DNA of 64,000 nucleotides, taken from contig OZ038453.1 of the NCBI GenBank assembly GCA_964036195.1, positions 16,963,206 to 17,027,205 of the forward strand, written 5' to 3'. How positions within the stretch are numbered: position 1 is the first letter of the stretch; the number at the start of each line of letters is the position of its first letter. The stretch comes from Sphaerolaimus hirsutus (taxonomy: Eukaryota; Nematoda; Chromadorea; Monhysterida; Sphaerolaimidae). The notes beneath the pieces are model-generated. The model was not told the DNA's origin. It did no database searches and worked only from the letters and a program-made list of their open reading frames with translations. A program made the translations under genes and the position numbers. Below, piece after piece: positions 22,501 through 31,459 of the stretch.

Positions 22501-23099
22501 GGTGAGAATTCACCCTACCGCTATTTTCTGATTTACCGTACTCTAAGTTTACTGACCGGCAGTTTGTGTCTATAACTATTTTGGTTTTGGGCCGAGATGA
22601 CGCAATTGTATATCTTTTCCCTCGAACAACCCCCCCCCCCCCCCCCTTGAGTAACCCCACCCCCGTGAATACCCCTGTTGAATAAACCCGCTCGAAATAC
22701 CGCCATCAATTTCTCAGGCCAATTCCTCAAATCGCCCGCAAGACAACCGCCCCTTCAACCAGTCAGCCGCAAAATACCCGCTGCGCATCTAAAACTACCG
22801 GCGCCAGTAGCTGGTCCCTACCTTTGCAGTGCCGGAATTTGTCCGGACACAGCGTAGAAAAAAGTGGCATCAAAACGGAAATTGTCCACGAGTGTGTACA
22901 TCGACCCGCTCGCGCTAATAGCGCGTTGAATTTCACCCCACTGGATGGGGGTGAGTTTTTGCCGCGCGAAAAATTATTCGCTAGTGGCGATGTGGAATGT
23001 GGAGGGAAGGATGTTAAAAAAGGCGGGATTTCGGGTGCGGCGAGTAACAAGGGAATCTGGCCACATTTTTCCAGATTTTGGCCCAGGCAATCAAAATGA
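6383..23099 (+). CDS. RNF19: RNF19-like RBR E3 ubiquitin ligase, membrane-anchored, complete
   Basis: RBR ligases take ubiquitin from E2 on RING1, form a thioester on a RING2 cysteine and pass it to substrate; RNF19 proteins sit in the ER membrane. Exons: 6383-6570, 6857-6926, 7432-7563, 8001-8201, 8825-9012, 11006-11134, 11479-11744, 13101-13253, 13805-13959, 15202-15322, 16533-16724, 17051-17158, 18945-19016, 19383-19653, 19809-20040, 20393-20529, 20948-21237, 21556-21836, 22255-22454, 22718-23099. All borders are GT-AG and all phases agree, giving 3768 nt, 1255 residues plus TGA. RING1 is about residues 168-215, IBR 254-299 and RING2 398-429 with catalytic Cys413 in [10 protein letters not shown]. 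Membrane segments lie at about 460-490 and 513-550. The tail exceeds that of human RNF19A. The start is uncertain: in-frame ATGs exist upstream (6128, 6167). Introns hold most of the transposable elements. Confidence 0.92.
8001..9012 (+). CDS. RNF19: RNF19-like exons 4-5: RING1 and start of IBR
   Basis: Exon 8001-8201 carries ECPLCFF and the [12 protein letters not shown] block. Exon 8825-9012 completes RING1 with MSCAEC and runs through [20 protein letters not shown] to PAPDC, the first IBR ligands. Zinc ligands are Cys168, 171, 186, His188, Cys191, 194, 212 and 215. The exon 5 acceptor follows an unusual run of 11 cytosines ending CGAAG. Confidence 0.9.
9414..9625. repeat. CACACTAGTTTTCACC palindromic MITE
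   Basis: GGCCCTACACACACTAGTTT with TTCACCGTGA at the left matches the complement of TCACGGTGAAAACTAGTGTG TAGG at the right. It lies in RNF19-like intron 5. Confidence 0.7.
9933..10360. mobile_element. hAT-like MITE, second CGTAGCCAGG copy
   Basis: The ends are CAAGGACGTAGCCAGG and, inverted, CAGGGACATAGCCAGG. The 8-bp flanking repeat is GCCTATGA (9925-9932 and 10361-10368). The interior is rich in poly-G/poly-C and GGCGCCATGGC palindromes. Same family as 819-1229. Confidence 0.82.
10650..11000. repeat. AGCTATCTATCTATCC element fragment
   Basis: It contains AGCTATCTATCTATTCCGGA, then TTGGCTCAAAACCACTCATT and ATTTGCCTATTTTCATC words. The same order of words, inverted, occurs at 31600-31960, and the first words recur at 62960-63020. 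It occupies the end of RNF19-like intron 5. The ends are not clear. Confidence 0.5.
11006..11744 (+). CDS. RNF19: RNF19-like exons 6-7: IBR core and linker to RING2
   Basis: Exon 11006-11134 encodes [30 protein letters not shown] and the final QTC, which complete the IBR zinc sites. Exon 11479-11744 encodes an 88-residue basic, Asn/Arg/Ser-rich linker ([16 protein letters not shown] and similar) between IBR and RING2. It is longer than the same linker in RNF19A. No domain is recognised in it. Confidence 0.85.
12845..13029. repeat. GGATCCCG word element
   Basis: Repeated variants of ATCGGGATCCCGATTT run to a TTTGAACCCTA right end. The left end is not recognisable. The interior is degenerate iterations of GATCGGGAT. 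Confidence 0.6.
13101..13253 (+). CDS. RNF19: RNF19-like exon 8: RING2 with catalytic cysteine
   Basis: The exon encodes [20 protein letters not shown], then the catalytic Cys (about residue 413) and NHMVCALC with [19 protein letters not shown]. The spacing and the LHYLSPSG tail are diagnostic of RNF19 rather than ARIH or Parkin. The exon joins the next in phase 1 at CCGAGTG|GTTGGT. Confidence 0.93.
13805..16724 (+). CDS. RNF19: RNF19-like exons 9-11: two membrane segments
   Basis: Exon 13805-13959 gives [20 protein letters not shown], then a hydrophobic helix ([15 protein letters not shown]). Exons 15202-15322 and 16533-16724 give a basic loop (RLGKHKRRS), then a second helix covering [15 protein letters not shown] and [20 protein letters not shown]. 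This is the conserved RNF19 membrane hairpin that anchors the ligase. Intron 9 (13960-15201) contains the nested TCGATAT element. Confidence 0.9.
14200..15141. mobile_element. Outer GGATCCCG element carrying a nested TCGATAT element
   Basis: The left part GGGTCCAAACGGGATTGACT and TTCGGGATCAG and the right part GGACCATAAAATCCCGGAA to CATTTGAACCCC form one GGGATCCC-word element. It is interrupted by the insertion at 14256-15046. No clear outer target duplication was seen. Confidence 0.6.
14256..15046. mobile_element. TAGGGTT-end hAT-like element with TCGATAT-word interior
   Basis: It starts TAGGGTTCAAACGATAT and ends ATATCGTTTGAACCCTA, flanked by a perfect 8-bp repeat GAATTCGG (14248-14255 and 15047-15054). 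Both arms (14270-14470 and 14868-15035) are dense TCGATATTCGATATCGATAT iterations. About 400 bp of ordinary AT-rich sequence lies between. No ORF. Confidence 0.88.
15480..16230. repeat. AAGGGCGGTTCGAACGTTTT word repeats
   Basis: Iterations of CAAGGGCGGTTCGAACGTTT and GAGTTCCGCC, in direct and inverted form, occur in two clusters (15480-15560 and 15960-16230) inside RNF19-like intron 10. No clean ends. Confidence 0.55.
16347..16484. mobile_element. GATCCCG-word element with 8-bp target duplication
   Basis: Flanked by ACACGAAT (16339-16346 and 16485-16492). The right end is CCTTTGAACCCTA; the left end has decayed to TATCCGATCCCG. The interior is GATCCCGAAA iterations. Confidence 0.75.
17051..21237 (+). 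CDS. RNF19: RNF19-like exons 12-17: cytosolic tail, proximal part
   Basis: Exons 17051-17158, 18945-19016, 19383-19653, 19809-20040, 20393-20529 and 20948-21237. The [29 protein letters not shown] and NLQVQAEV words align with the GGLTGSLSASG, ASTMALAGASITGS and RLEVQADV words of RNF19A. The remainder is low-complexity Ser/Asn/Gly/Gln sequence. In exon 12, donor GTCAGT at 17159 restores phase; the nearer GTGGGT would break it. Confidence 0.82.
17306..17480. repeat. Palindromic GTAAAGTGTCAA element
   Basis: ACTCCCGAGTCCTGTAAATT at the left is the complement of AATTTACAGGACTCGGGATT at the right. The interior words are TAAAGTAAAGTGTCAAATGT. It belongs to the same broad group as the CAG-flanked family; see 54308-54502. 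Confidence 0.7.
17498..18862. mobile_element. Composite TAGGGTTGG element, AAAACGTTTT words, internal duplications
   Basis: It starts TAGGGTTGGCCGATG and ends TTTTTTCCAACCCTA, with a perfect 8-bp flank CACCAGAT (17490-17497 and 18863-18870). Inside, a unit with GCGCGCAAGCGCGCAATTTC is present twice (about 17600 and 17895). A 320-bp unit beginning TAATATATAATATTGAGG is present twice (about 18052 and 18481). A-run/T-run ACGTTTT blocks separate them. Confidence 0.85.
19097..19344. mobile_element. TATACTCGGTGAAC MITE
   Basis: It starts TATACTCGGTGAACTTGACA and ends AAAGTGACTGGAGTATA. It contains GGAAGCCTGCCAATGATGAC and, inverted, CATTGGCACGCTTCCAGCGTG. Homologous to 52701-52937. It lies in RNF19-like intron 13. 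Confidence 0.75.
21556..23099 (+). CDS. RNF19: RNF19-like exons 18-20: cytosolic tail, C-terminus
   Basis: Exons 21556-21836, 22255-22454 and 22718-23099. The tail is polar with no recognised domain and ends [10 protein letters not shown] before TGA at 23097. A short [10 protein letters not shown] stretch may correspond to the conserved C-terminal AIQTEI of RNF19A. All three exons join in phase. Confidence 0.78.
21930..22115. repeat. CAG-flanked-family palindrome in RNF19-like intron 18
   Basis: CAGGTGTCAATCCTAGCGTT, GTAAAATGTCATGCAAAGTG and, inverted, CATTTTGCAATG... CATTTTACAGGCTCTGCGAG. It is diverged but recognisable by the left CAGGTG end and the words. It is only part of the intron, not all of it. 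Confidence 0.55.
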
Positions 23100-23174
23100 A
23101 TTTTTCTGTGATTTTCAAACTTGGCGCTATGTTACCAATATTGTTTTGATTTTGTTAGGGAGTTTCGTGTAAAT

Positions 23175-23180
23175 AATAAA
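23175..23180 (+). terminator. Poly(A) signal AATAAA of the RNF19-like gene
   Basis: Canonical AATAAA 76 bases after the TGA stop. A T-rich stretch follows downstream. The short 3' UTR is consistent with the last exon call. Confidence 0.65.
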
Positions 23181-23763
23181 ATTTCTTCTCCAATTTATTC
23201 GTTTTCGTATTTGATCGAAAATAATCTGAACGGAATATTGAAATTTTCAACGCGTTTTTCTTTTCATCGCCACTCCTTTTCGCCTGTTTTCATTTCGAAG
23301 TTTTTCTGTCATGCTGATTAAATTTCCTGTAAAATATGTTTTTTATCTATCTTTCCCACGTGGAATAGATGACTCGTTTATAGTCACGCTGTAAATACTT
23401 CAGTGAAACATCTAGAACTGCAACTTGAATATTCTATGTATTGTTCATACGTTCAACTGTTCTTTTTATTCACATAAAGTGAAATCGTAATGTGACCGCA
23501 TTTGTAAATACTTGTACGTTACGTAAACACGATTTACGTTCCCCTGCATCATTGCTTTTTTGTGTACATAAATATTTATGTGTACTATTTGAATTTCAGG
23601 CTAATGGGATACTTTGTATTTTAATTTAAATGGATCCCCGGGGAGTAATTTTTTATCAAATTTCTTTATAAAAAATGCGCTGTTGATGACACCATGATTA
23701 AATATATAAACTCGACTTTGATAACTGTAAATCAATATAATGAAAAAAACAATATAATGTCTA

Positions 23764-24137
23764 GTAGGCCCGCACACACTAGTCGACATCGAAATTCATG
23801 ACAACTAAATTGGTTAATTACCGTATTTCCTCAAAATACACCCCCCTCGAAATACCCCCCTTCTCGAACTACCCCCCTCTCCCAAAATGGCCACTATGAA
23901 TTGATAAACCAAAGCACCCCCTCGTCCTCAAAATTCTCACTCTGAAAAAAAAACCCTCCTGGGTGTATTTCGGAAAAATACGGTATGTGATTTCATGTGA
24001 AAGAGTTTAGTTAATTTTATACCGTGACACTTAATTTTCACTATCTGATAGTGTGATGCTTTAAAAAAAAAACTTGAGTTATTTAGTTGACATTCAGTTG
24101 ACACAAATTTGTGATGTCAACTAGTGTGGGTGGGCGG
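23764..24137. repeat. CACACTAGT element with nested TACCGTA element
   Basis: Outer ends CCGCACACACTAGTCGACAT and GATGTCAACTAGTGTGGGTG. Inside, 23823-23994 is a TACCGTATTTCC palindrome with CTCGAAATACCCCCC words. Confidence 0.65.
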
Positions 24138-24284
24138 TGTGACTCAATCCTCATGGGACATGCCTTGCTAATTGTCTATTTTAGGCACATTACGTTGAAT
24201 AATCCCGACTTTATCTCTCTTGTTCCTGTCTGACGGGGATGTACACCGCTCTTTCACTAGCTTTCGTGTTGTTTTAAGGTTAAG

Positions 24285-24680
24285 CACGCACGCCCTCGAA
24301 ATACCCCCCGTCTCGAAATACCCCCCCCCCCCCTCAAAATGGGCACTATGAACTTATAACCCCCCTCGAAATACCCCGGTTTATGCGGTTTGTGAACCTG
24401 GAAGCGCGGAACACATGTTGAAAACAATGACTGTGTTATGTTAGAACCGGTTATATACTGTCTACGTATATATAAACCCATAGGTCTATAAATTGCGGTT
24501 TTTGTGGCATTTTTCGACGTTTGTGTATGTTTCAAACAACAATTTAGTACTGGGATAAAAAATTTCTGGCATAATAATCAACCCCTCCCTCGAAATGCCC
24601 CCCTCGTTTAACCCCCCTCAAAATTTCCAATCTGAAAAAATAAACCCCCGGGGGGTAATTCGAGGAAATACGGTGTTTAA
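24285..24680. repeat. CTCGAAATACCCCCC palindromic element
   Basis: Repeated CTCGAAATACCCCCC words appear at the left and CCCCCGGGGGGTAATTCGAGG with AAATACGGT at the right. It is the first large repeat of the 30-kb gene desert. Confidence 0.6.
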
Positions 24681-25639
24681 TTAGCATCACTAGTGAACCT
24701 TTTTCATGTGTAAACTATTTGTATTTTGTGCGTTGGGTGGCTTATTTTTTTCAATCTGTTGGAGAATAAATATCACCTGCCAAAACAGTTGAGTTGAGTT
24801 TTCAATTGGTTTTCACAATTTATCCTGTTTATCTATTTTCTACAAACTGTTGACTTTGACGTCAATAGATTTTTACTCTTATGATTTCCTAACGTTTCTT
24901 ATGAGATGTGGCAAAAAGAATAACGTTTTAGGATGGCAGCAGTTGACAAAGTTGCGTACTGGGTTCAGTTTCACATTTTTCTAATAATTTAGAATTTGGT
25001 GCTAGCGCCAAAGCAAAAAGGGCCGTGGCGCTTTTGGTGCATGGTGCCGGCCATGTGCCATTATGCATGTAAACCCATTATGCATCTAGAACCGGCACGC
25101 ATTTAACTATACCTGGCATGCTGAAAATATGCAATAAAGCACATGACCTAGTGATTTTGAGGGTGAAAATCAAAAAAAGTATGAAAATTAGCGACTTATG
25201 TGATAATTAGGGTAAAATTGCTCAAAAGCGCATCAGATAGCTAGAGAGCTAGGCAATTTGCGGGAAGGGCGGTTCAGGGGAAAGTAAGCAAAATAATTTG
25301 CCTCGGGCACTCAAAGACCCTGTAAGTTGTACTGAACAATGTAAACAATGTCATGTAAAACGTCAAATAAAAAATTTTAACTAGGCATTTGGGATTTTTC
25401 ATGACATTTTAGTTTACTGTTTACACTTCACATGAAATTTTACAGGGACTGTGAATGATACCATAATCACTGTACCAACCCGCCTATCATTCAAATGTAG
25501 GAAAATGCACCACAAAAACAACACAACATCTTTATTGAGACCAAATTACTGGAGACCCCTGATGAAAAGCGCATTCAGTATTTTGTTCAGTCAAACACAG
25601 CACAGTATTCCTCAAATCCAAGGAAAAAACGTATAAAAA

Positions 25640-26135
25640 AACTTTTCTGCGTTTCCGTGTTTCAGTGTTTCCGTGTTCTCAAACAAAACATTTGAGTTTT
25701 TCAAAATCATTGAGATTCTGTGTTTCTGTGTAAAACAAAAACACAGAAACTTGATGAGTTTCTGTGTTCAATTTCTGTTTTTTTTTCCAGAGTTGTTAAA
25801 AGTGCCGAACTTTTTTCAAAGTATACATAAACATAAACTATTCATTTTTTACTCGCCCCTTGAGTACAGAAAACGTAAAGTAATTTTTTTTACTTTTACT
25901 CATGAGTAAACATGAGTAAAAGTATTTTACTCATGTTTAGTCATGAGCGAAACTAAAAAATTACTTTACGTTTTCTGTACGCAGGGGGTGAGTAAAAAAT
26001 AAATACTTAATGTTTACGTATACTTTGAAAAAAGTTTGGCACTTTTAACAACTCTGGAAAAAAACACAGAATTTGAACACAGAAACTCATCAAGTTTCTG
26101 TGTTTTGTTTTACACACAAACACAGAAACTCAAAT
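25640..26135. repeat. CACAGAAACTC palindrome with nested AGAGTTGTT palindrome
   Basis: The outer arms are CACAGAAACTTGATGAGTTT and the inverse. The inner palindrome (25793-26059) runs from CCAGAGTTGTTAAAAGTGCC to its complement, with GTAAACATGAGTAAAAGTA words. The two arms are almost exact complements. The outer words recur at 37290-37480 and 38215-38445. Confidence 0.65.
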
Positions 26136-26806
26136 TTTGAATAATCCCCCTATAAAACGTAAAAGTGAGCATTTTTTGGGAATTTTGCCCCAATTTTCAC
26201 TCAAAATCACTAATTTTCATACCTTTTTGACAATTTTTAGCTTCAAATTCATTAGTTCTAGTGTTTTGTGCCTATTTTCAGCGATTTTTCCCTATTTTTC
26301 GCTTTTTTCTACTTTTTTCCCCATATATGCCTTGAAAAAGCCTATAACAATACCAACTTGAAATACGTTTTCTGTACTCGAGTACTTTTTAAAAGTATAT
26401 GTAAAAGCGAGTACAGGTACGTGAACGTATTTACTCAGTACACGAGTATACGTACTTTTTGAGTAAACGTAAATACGTATTAACAACTTTGGTTTTTTCC
26501 ATCGTTGCAGACAATAGCCTTCAACGCGGTCCAACTGGCACATGTACTCTAAAGCTAGCCAGGTGTAAAATTTAATAAATGTAATTACGACCCGCGTAAT
26601 TCGATGAAAGTTTTTATGTTTTGGGTTCTTTTTGCGCTGCCTCGCGACCTTTCTGTTAGAAAAGTTTAGACATTGTTTTGACAGCGAATGGAACTTGATT
26701 AGTTTCAAGTCCAGGTTCCGATAGCGCCGGAAAGGTATCAGCGATCAGGGAAATTAATTGGGAACCTGGTGCCAAGATTCGTTAACACTTCCCGTCGGGT
26801 ACCGGC

Positions 26807-26971
26807 CAGGGGCCACTTCCGCAAATGGTAAAGTAAAATTGCAAGTAAAGTGAAAATTGAAGAAATTGAGGATTTACTCTTCAAATTTTACTTTACTTTT
26901 ACTCTCCATTTGTTATTTTACTTTACTCTTCAGTTGTCACTCGTGACTACTTCTCGCGGAACTGGCCCCAG
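26807..26971. repeat. GGGCCACTTCCGC palindromic element, CAG flanks
   Basis: CAG|GGGCCACTTCCGCAAATGG at the left and CGCGGAACTGGCCC|CAG at the right. The interior words are AAAGTAAAATTGCAAGTAAAG. Directly abuts the next element. Confidence 0.7.
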
Positions 26972-27136
26972 GTGCCAATCTCGGACCCTGTAAAATGTCA
27001 AATTTCATGCAGTGTCAAAAGTCGTGTAAAGTGCCCTGCAAAATGGCAAATGTGCGCCATTTTGCAGGGCTTTTTACATAAGTTTTGACACTTTGCATGA
27101 CATTTGATATTTTACAGGGTCTGGGACCGCCCCCAG
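26969..27136 (+). mobile_element. Introner-family element, copy 2 (splice-competent ends)
   Basis: CAG|GTGCCAATCTCGGACCCTG at the left and GGTCTGGGACCGCCCC|CAG at the right, in the same orientation as the receptor intron at 53928-54111. Arms of TGTAAAATGTCAAATTTCATGC words are inverted about a GCAAAATGGC / GCCATTTTGC centre. It lies in the gene desert, not in a gene I can see. Confidence 0.78.
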
Positions 27137-27516
27137 GTCGGTCTCATTCATTGCGGCTGCGCGCACTAATTGTGACTGACGAAAAAGGAACTCGTTAAGT
27201 TTACCGAGTGCGAGCCTTGGGTCATGCAAAGTGTTGAGGGTCGTGTAAAATGCTGTTAAAACGTATTTACGCTTACTCAAAAATACGTATACTCGTATTC
27301 TGTGTTCCGAATTTGTTTGAATAATTCTCCCATGAATACCCCACTGTTAGACAAGTGAGGAGAAAAAAATTCCCTCTCGACTAATTCCCCCCCCCCAATT
27401 TGAAAAAAATGGTATCCTATTTTTATAGAGTAGAGCATTTTTCGACTCACTAAACCCATATTTTCTGGTAAAATTTTGCTTTGGCTAATAATGTCCACAG
27501 ATGCTGGCGTTGGGTC

Positions 27517-27887
27517 CATAGTTGTTAAAACGTATTTATGTTTAGTCAAAAAGTACATATACTCAAGTGCTGAGCTACAAAAGTACATGTACACACTTTA
27601 CACACATGTACAGAAAAAAACTGAAAATAGGCAAATAACACATGAACTGGTGAATTTGAAGGATTAAAAGATCAAAAAGGTATGAAATTTGGTGATTTTT
27701 TAGTGAAAATTTTTACTAAAAAATAGTCACTTTTATGTTTTCTGCGGGAAAAAGTATTTTACTCATGTTTACTCATGAGTAAACGTAAAAAATTACTTTA
27801 CGTTTTCTGTACGCAGGGGGTGAGTAAAAAATAAATACTTTATGTTTACGTATACTTTGAAAAAGTTCAGTACTTTTAACAACTCTG
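27517..27887. mobile_element. CAGAGTTGTT hAT-like MITE with 8-bp duplication
   Basis: The ends CATAGTTGTTAAAACG and TTTTAACAACTCTG are flanked by GTTGGGTC (27509-27516 and 27888-27895). The interior is made of TTTACTCATGAGTAAACG words. Confidence 0.83.
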
Positions 27888-28984
27888 GTTGGGTCCCTTG
27901 AAAAACCTGCGGTGAAAAAGAGTAAGATTACAAAAGCTAAATACTTAGCTGCTAAAAACTAATATTGCTCACTGCTCAAAAACCAGAAGTCCGCGCGCGG
28001 CAGTTCAATAAGTTCCTTGTAACTGATGAATTTTCATTTCAGTGTGTCAGAATGTCTGTTTTTGACAACCGCGCATTAATTTTGCCCAGCTGTCAATCAC
28101 AACTGGTTCGACCTATTTTATGTAATCTATCATTGCGCTCTTCCGATTTCAAATAACCGTTTGGTTTGAAGGTTGCAAAAATAAATATGCAGCTAGATAG
28201 CTTGGGTTAGGTGATCGGTGCTGTCATGGGTTTTTTGAAGGGTGCGGGTCGGGAATAGGGACTGGGTTCTTGACATGTGCAATTGCAGATTTGCAAATTG
28301 TTATGGATCTGTGAATGAATTTGTGAATACCGTATATGTTCGATCGTTTCTCTGGGGAATTTTTTATTTACACTTCTTATGGGGGACTATTCATCTTGAA
28401 TTACAGTTCGACGTAAAATACATTGTCACAAAAATCTAAAATTTAACGGTAAAATTGATTACATAAAAGTGGATGATGATTAGGGGGTTAACTTTATATG
28501 AATTTAGATAGCACAAGTACCAATTTTTAGATGAAAAAAGTTAGTTGTTTGAGCATTGAAAACTTTTTTTGAGGGTAGTGCAGGAGAGGTTGGGGGATTA
28601 GAAAGATGCGCCAACATTCTGGCACATTTATCATCCAAATTTGGTGCCCATCCGTGCAGGTTTAAAAATTTGGTGCCTCTCGGTGCACATTGAAGTGACT
28701 GCTTCACTGAAGGAATCTTTTTTTGACCGGCTGTACTTTTTACGAGAGGCGCCCCTGCGACCGCCTCAAAGCAGCTGCAGGGGTCCTCCAAGGGTGCAGA
28801 TAGACAAATGTTGGGGGTACCTCCATCCAATGTCACTTTGGGCCGAAATGAAATTTTTTTTAAATTTGAAAACCCATTCATTTTGATGTGCTCTTTACCT
28901 ATGTCCTTGATTTAGCACCACTTCTGCGGTAAATTAATCATGCATTATACTCAAAATTTTGACGAAATCTGAGTTGACAGAGAC

Positions 28985-29653
28985 CTGGGGCCAGTTCCGC
29001 AAGTAGACAAGTTAAGAGTTAAAAGTTAAGAGTTGAGTTAAAGGTTAAAAGTTGAGTCAAAAGTTGAGTTAAAAGTTAAGAGTTGAGTTAAAGGTTAAAA
29101 GTTGAGTCAAAAGTTGGGTTAAAAGTTAAGAGTTGAGTTAAAGGTTAAAAGTTGAGTCAAAAGTTGAGTTAAATGTTGAGTTGAGTTAAAGGTTAAAAGT
29201 TGATTTAAAAGACAAATGGGTCATTCGTTGCAGAAGCGCGATACGCTGATCTTCAATCATATTTTGTCCCCGCACGGCCATTTTGAAACAACGTTCCGCG
29301 ATTTTTTTTTTAGCGATAATTTTTTTGGATACGTTATTTTCAAATGTCGTGCATACAACATTGGCAGCATGCCAGCGAACAGCCGTATCAATACTGATTT
29401 CACATTTTTATTTTTTTTATATCATTTTCCACTTGTCTCTTAACTCTCAACTCTCAACTCAACTCTTAACTCAACTCTTAACTCAACTTTTAACCTTTAA
29501 CTCAACTCTTAACATTTCACTCAACTTTTAACTCAACTCTTAAATTTTAACTTTTCTCTTAAACTTTAACTTTACTCTTAACTCGCCATTTGTCATTTTA
29601 CTCAACTCTTAACTTTTAACTCTTAACTTGTCCACTTGCGGAACCGGCACCAG
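28985..29653. repeat. 670-bp GTTAAGAGTTGAG fold-back element
   Basis: The ends are CTGGGGCCAGTTCCGCAAG and CTTGCGGAACCGGCACCAG. The left arm is many degenerate copies of GTTAAGAGTTGAGTTAAAGG; the right arm is the same words inverted (CTCAACTCTTAACTCAAC). A 230-bp non-repetitive centre has ordinary sequence. Confidence 0.8.
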
Positions 29654-30336
29654 ACGGACCAGACCAGATACATGTTTCAACTAGTATGTTGGCCACCATT
29701 ATACACTTTTATACTAGCATATAATGGTTTATTTTACATGGTATAATGCAGAAATGAAAACTTCACACGAAAAATGCCACAAAACCAATGGAAACATCCA
29801 CCAAACAATGTTTGTATGCAAGATTGTGCACCTGCATGCAAAAATGCAAAATGCGTAGTGACTAAAGAGTACAAAAATTTTGGCTGTCATTGAAAAAACG
29901 ATTTCGATTCGTACATTTTGTAAAAAGAAACGTTTTTCAGCCAAAAAAATTGACAATATGCTGAATATAATTAGGACGGAATACAAATCAATACCTTGAA
30001 CATGTCCAAAACTTTCCAAGAATAGTCGACCACTTCAGGTAAAATCAGTTGTTCAGTGATTTCAGTCAATTTTACATTGAAATTCACGAGGTAGAATTAA
30101 CTGAAAAGATTGAAAAATCGACATCTCCGGAAACCAGGCTGTCCGTGCCGGTAGGGAACATTATATTCTGCTTCCACTTATCAAAGGGGGGGGGGCTATT
30201 CAAGGGGGTATTTTTTCTCCTTACTTGGCCACCAGGGGTGAACTAGGTGTACAATAATGCCTATTTAATCGAGGATTGAGGGTATACTTTGAATTTTTTA
30301 AGTATCTATTCCTCTCATGTGTTAAACTCCTTGGGG

Positions 30337-30838
30337 CAGAGTTGTTAGAATTACTGAACTTTTTTAAAAAGCATATGTAAATGTAACTATTTATTTTTTA
30401 CTCACGAAAAAGTATAGAAAATGTAAAATTCTTTTTTTACTCGTACTCATGCGTAAATGTGGGTAAAATACTTTTTTCCAAAGAAAATGTAAAAGTGAGT
30501 ACTCTTCCGCAGGAAAACGTAAAAGCTGCTACTTTTTACGTGTGAGACGAGAGTGAGTTTTACACTGCAAGACATAATAGAAATAGATGTCGTTTTTTAG
30601 TGATAATTTAATATTTTTTAGAAAAATGATATGATTTCTTCAAGATTTTCTTATTTTTGCAACAGAAAGTTGTGATTTTAGCCACCGAAAATACATTTCT
30701 CTGTACGCGTGTACTTTTTTATGTATGCGTAAAATTGAGTACACCACTTCTAAAAAAGTATAGGTATGTAAATGTATTTACCGCGTACTCGCGTACGCGT
30801 ATTTTTCGAGTAAATGTACGTACATTTTAACAACTGTG
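30337..30838. mobile_element. CAGAGTTGTT hAT-like element
   Basis: CAGAGTTGTTAGAATTACTG at the left and TTTTAACAACTGTG at the right. Flanks are CCTTGGGG and CTTTGGGG (one mismatch). GTAAAAGTGAGTAC words inside. Confidence 0.7.
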
Positions 30839-31136
30839 CTTTGGGGGAATGCTGATGACCTGAACATTTTATATTGAATTTGAATGTGCAAAACAGTTTA
30901 CAGAGGCAGCTTGTGGGGGCGCTTTCTATCGTCGTTTTGACGTTCACTTTTAATTTGACTGCATTTACTCCGTTTCCATTTCATCGCTCAACCAATTAAA
31001 TTTTTTCCAACTAAAATACCTACTTTTCCATCTATTTTTCGAACAAAAATATCCAGAAGCGTCCACTTTGAATAAAAGTCTAAAATTGAATAAATTACGG
31101 AAACGGCATGTATCGTATTGAAAAATTAGTCCCGCA

Positions 31137-31276
31137 TTGTGATGGAAAAGTGTCATGGTGTTTTCGCTAGCGCCAAAGCAAAAAGCGCCATGGCGCGTCT
31201 GGCGTAGTTGGCGATTGGCGCTTAGGTTCGCTTTTAGCGCTTGGCGCCAAAGTCCTGGCGCTTTTTCCATCACTAG
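31137..31276. repeat. GCGCCAAAAGCGCC palindrome with GTGATGG ends
   Basis: GTGATGGAAAAAGTGTC at the left, GGCGCTTTTTCCATCACTA at the right, with TTGGCGCTTAGG words between. A relative of 62469-63450. Confidence 0.6.
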
Positions 31277-31459
31277 TCACTTTTTCCATCATAAGGCCAT
31301 AAAATCAGGGATAAAATTAGATGTGAAACACGATTCACAACTCATAGCCCATAACCAAGTTGGAAAATGATTGTTATTGTTACAAACTGCAACATATGTT
31401 ACTGCCAATACAACGTAGTGAGTTCTGTGGTGGCTGATTGAACTGATACATAAATATGA

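Noticed and set aside
28504..28881. 125-codon open frame on the minus strand
   Set aside because: No similarity I recognise, no splice context, and the reverse strand is also partly open. Probably part of an unnamed repeat.
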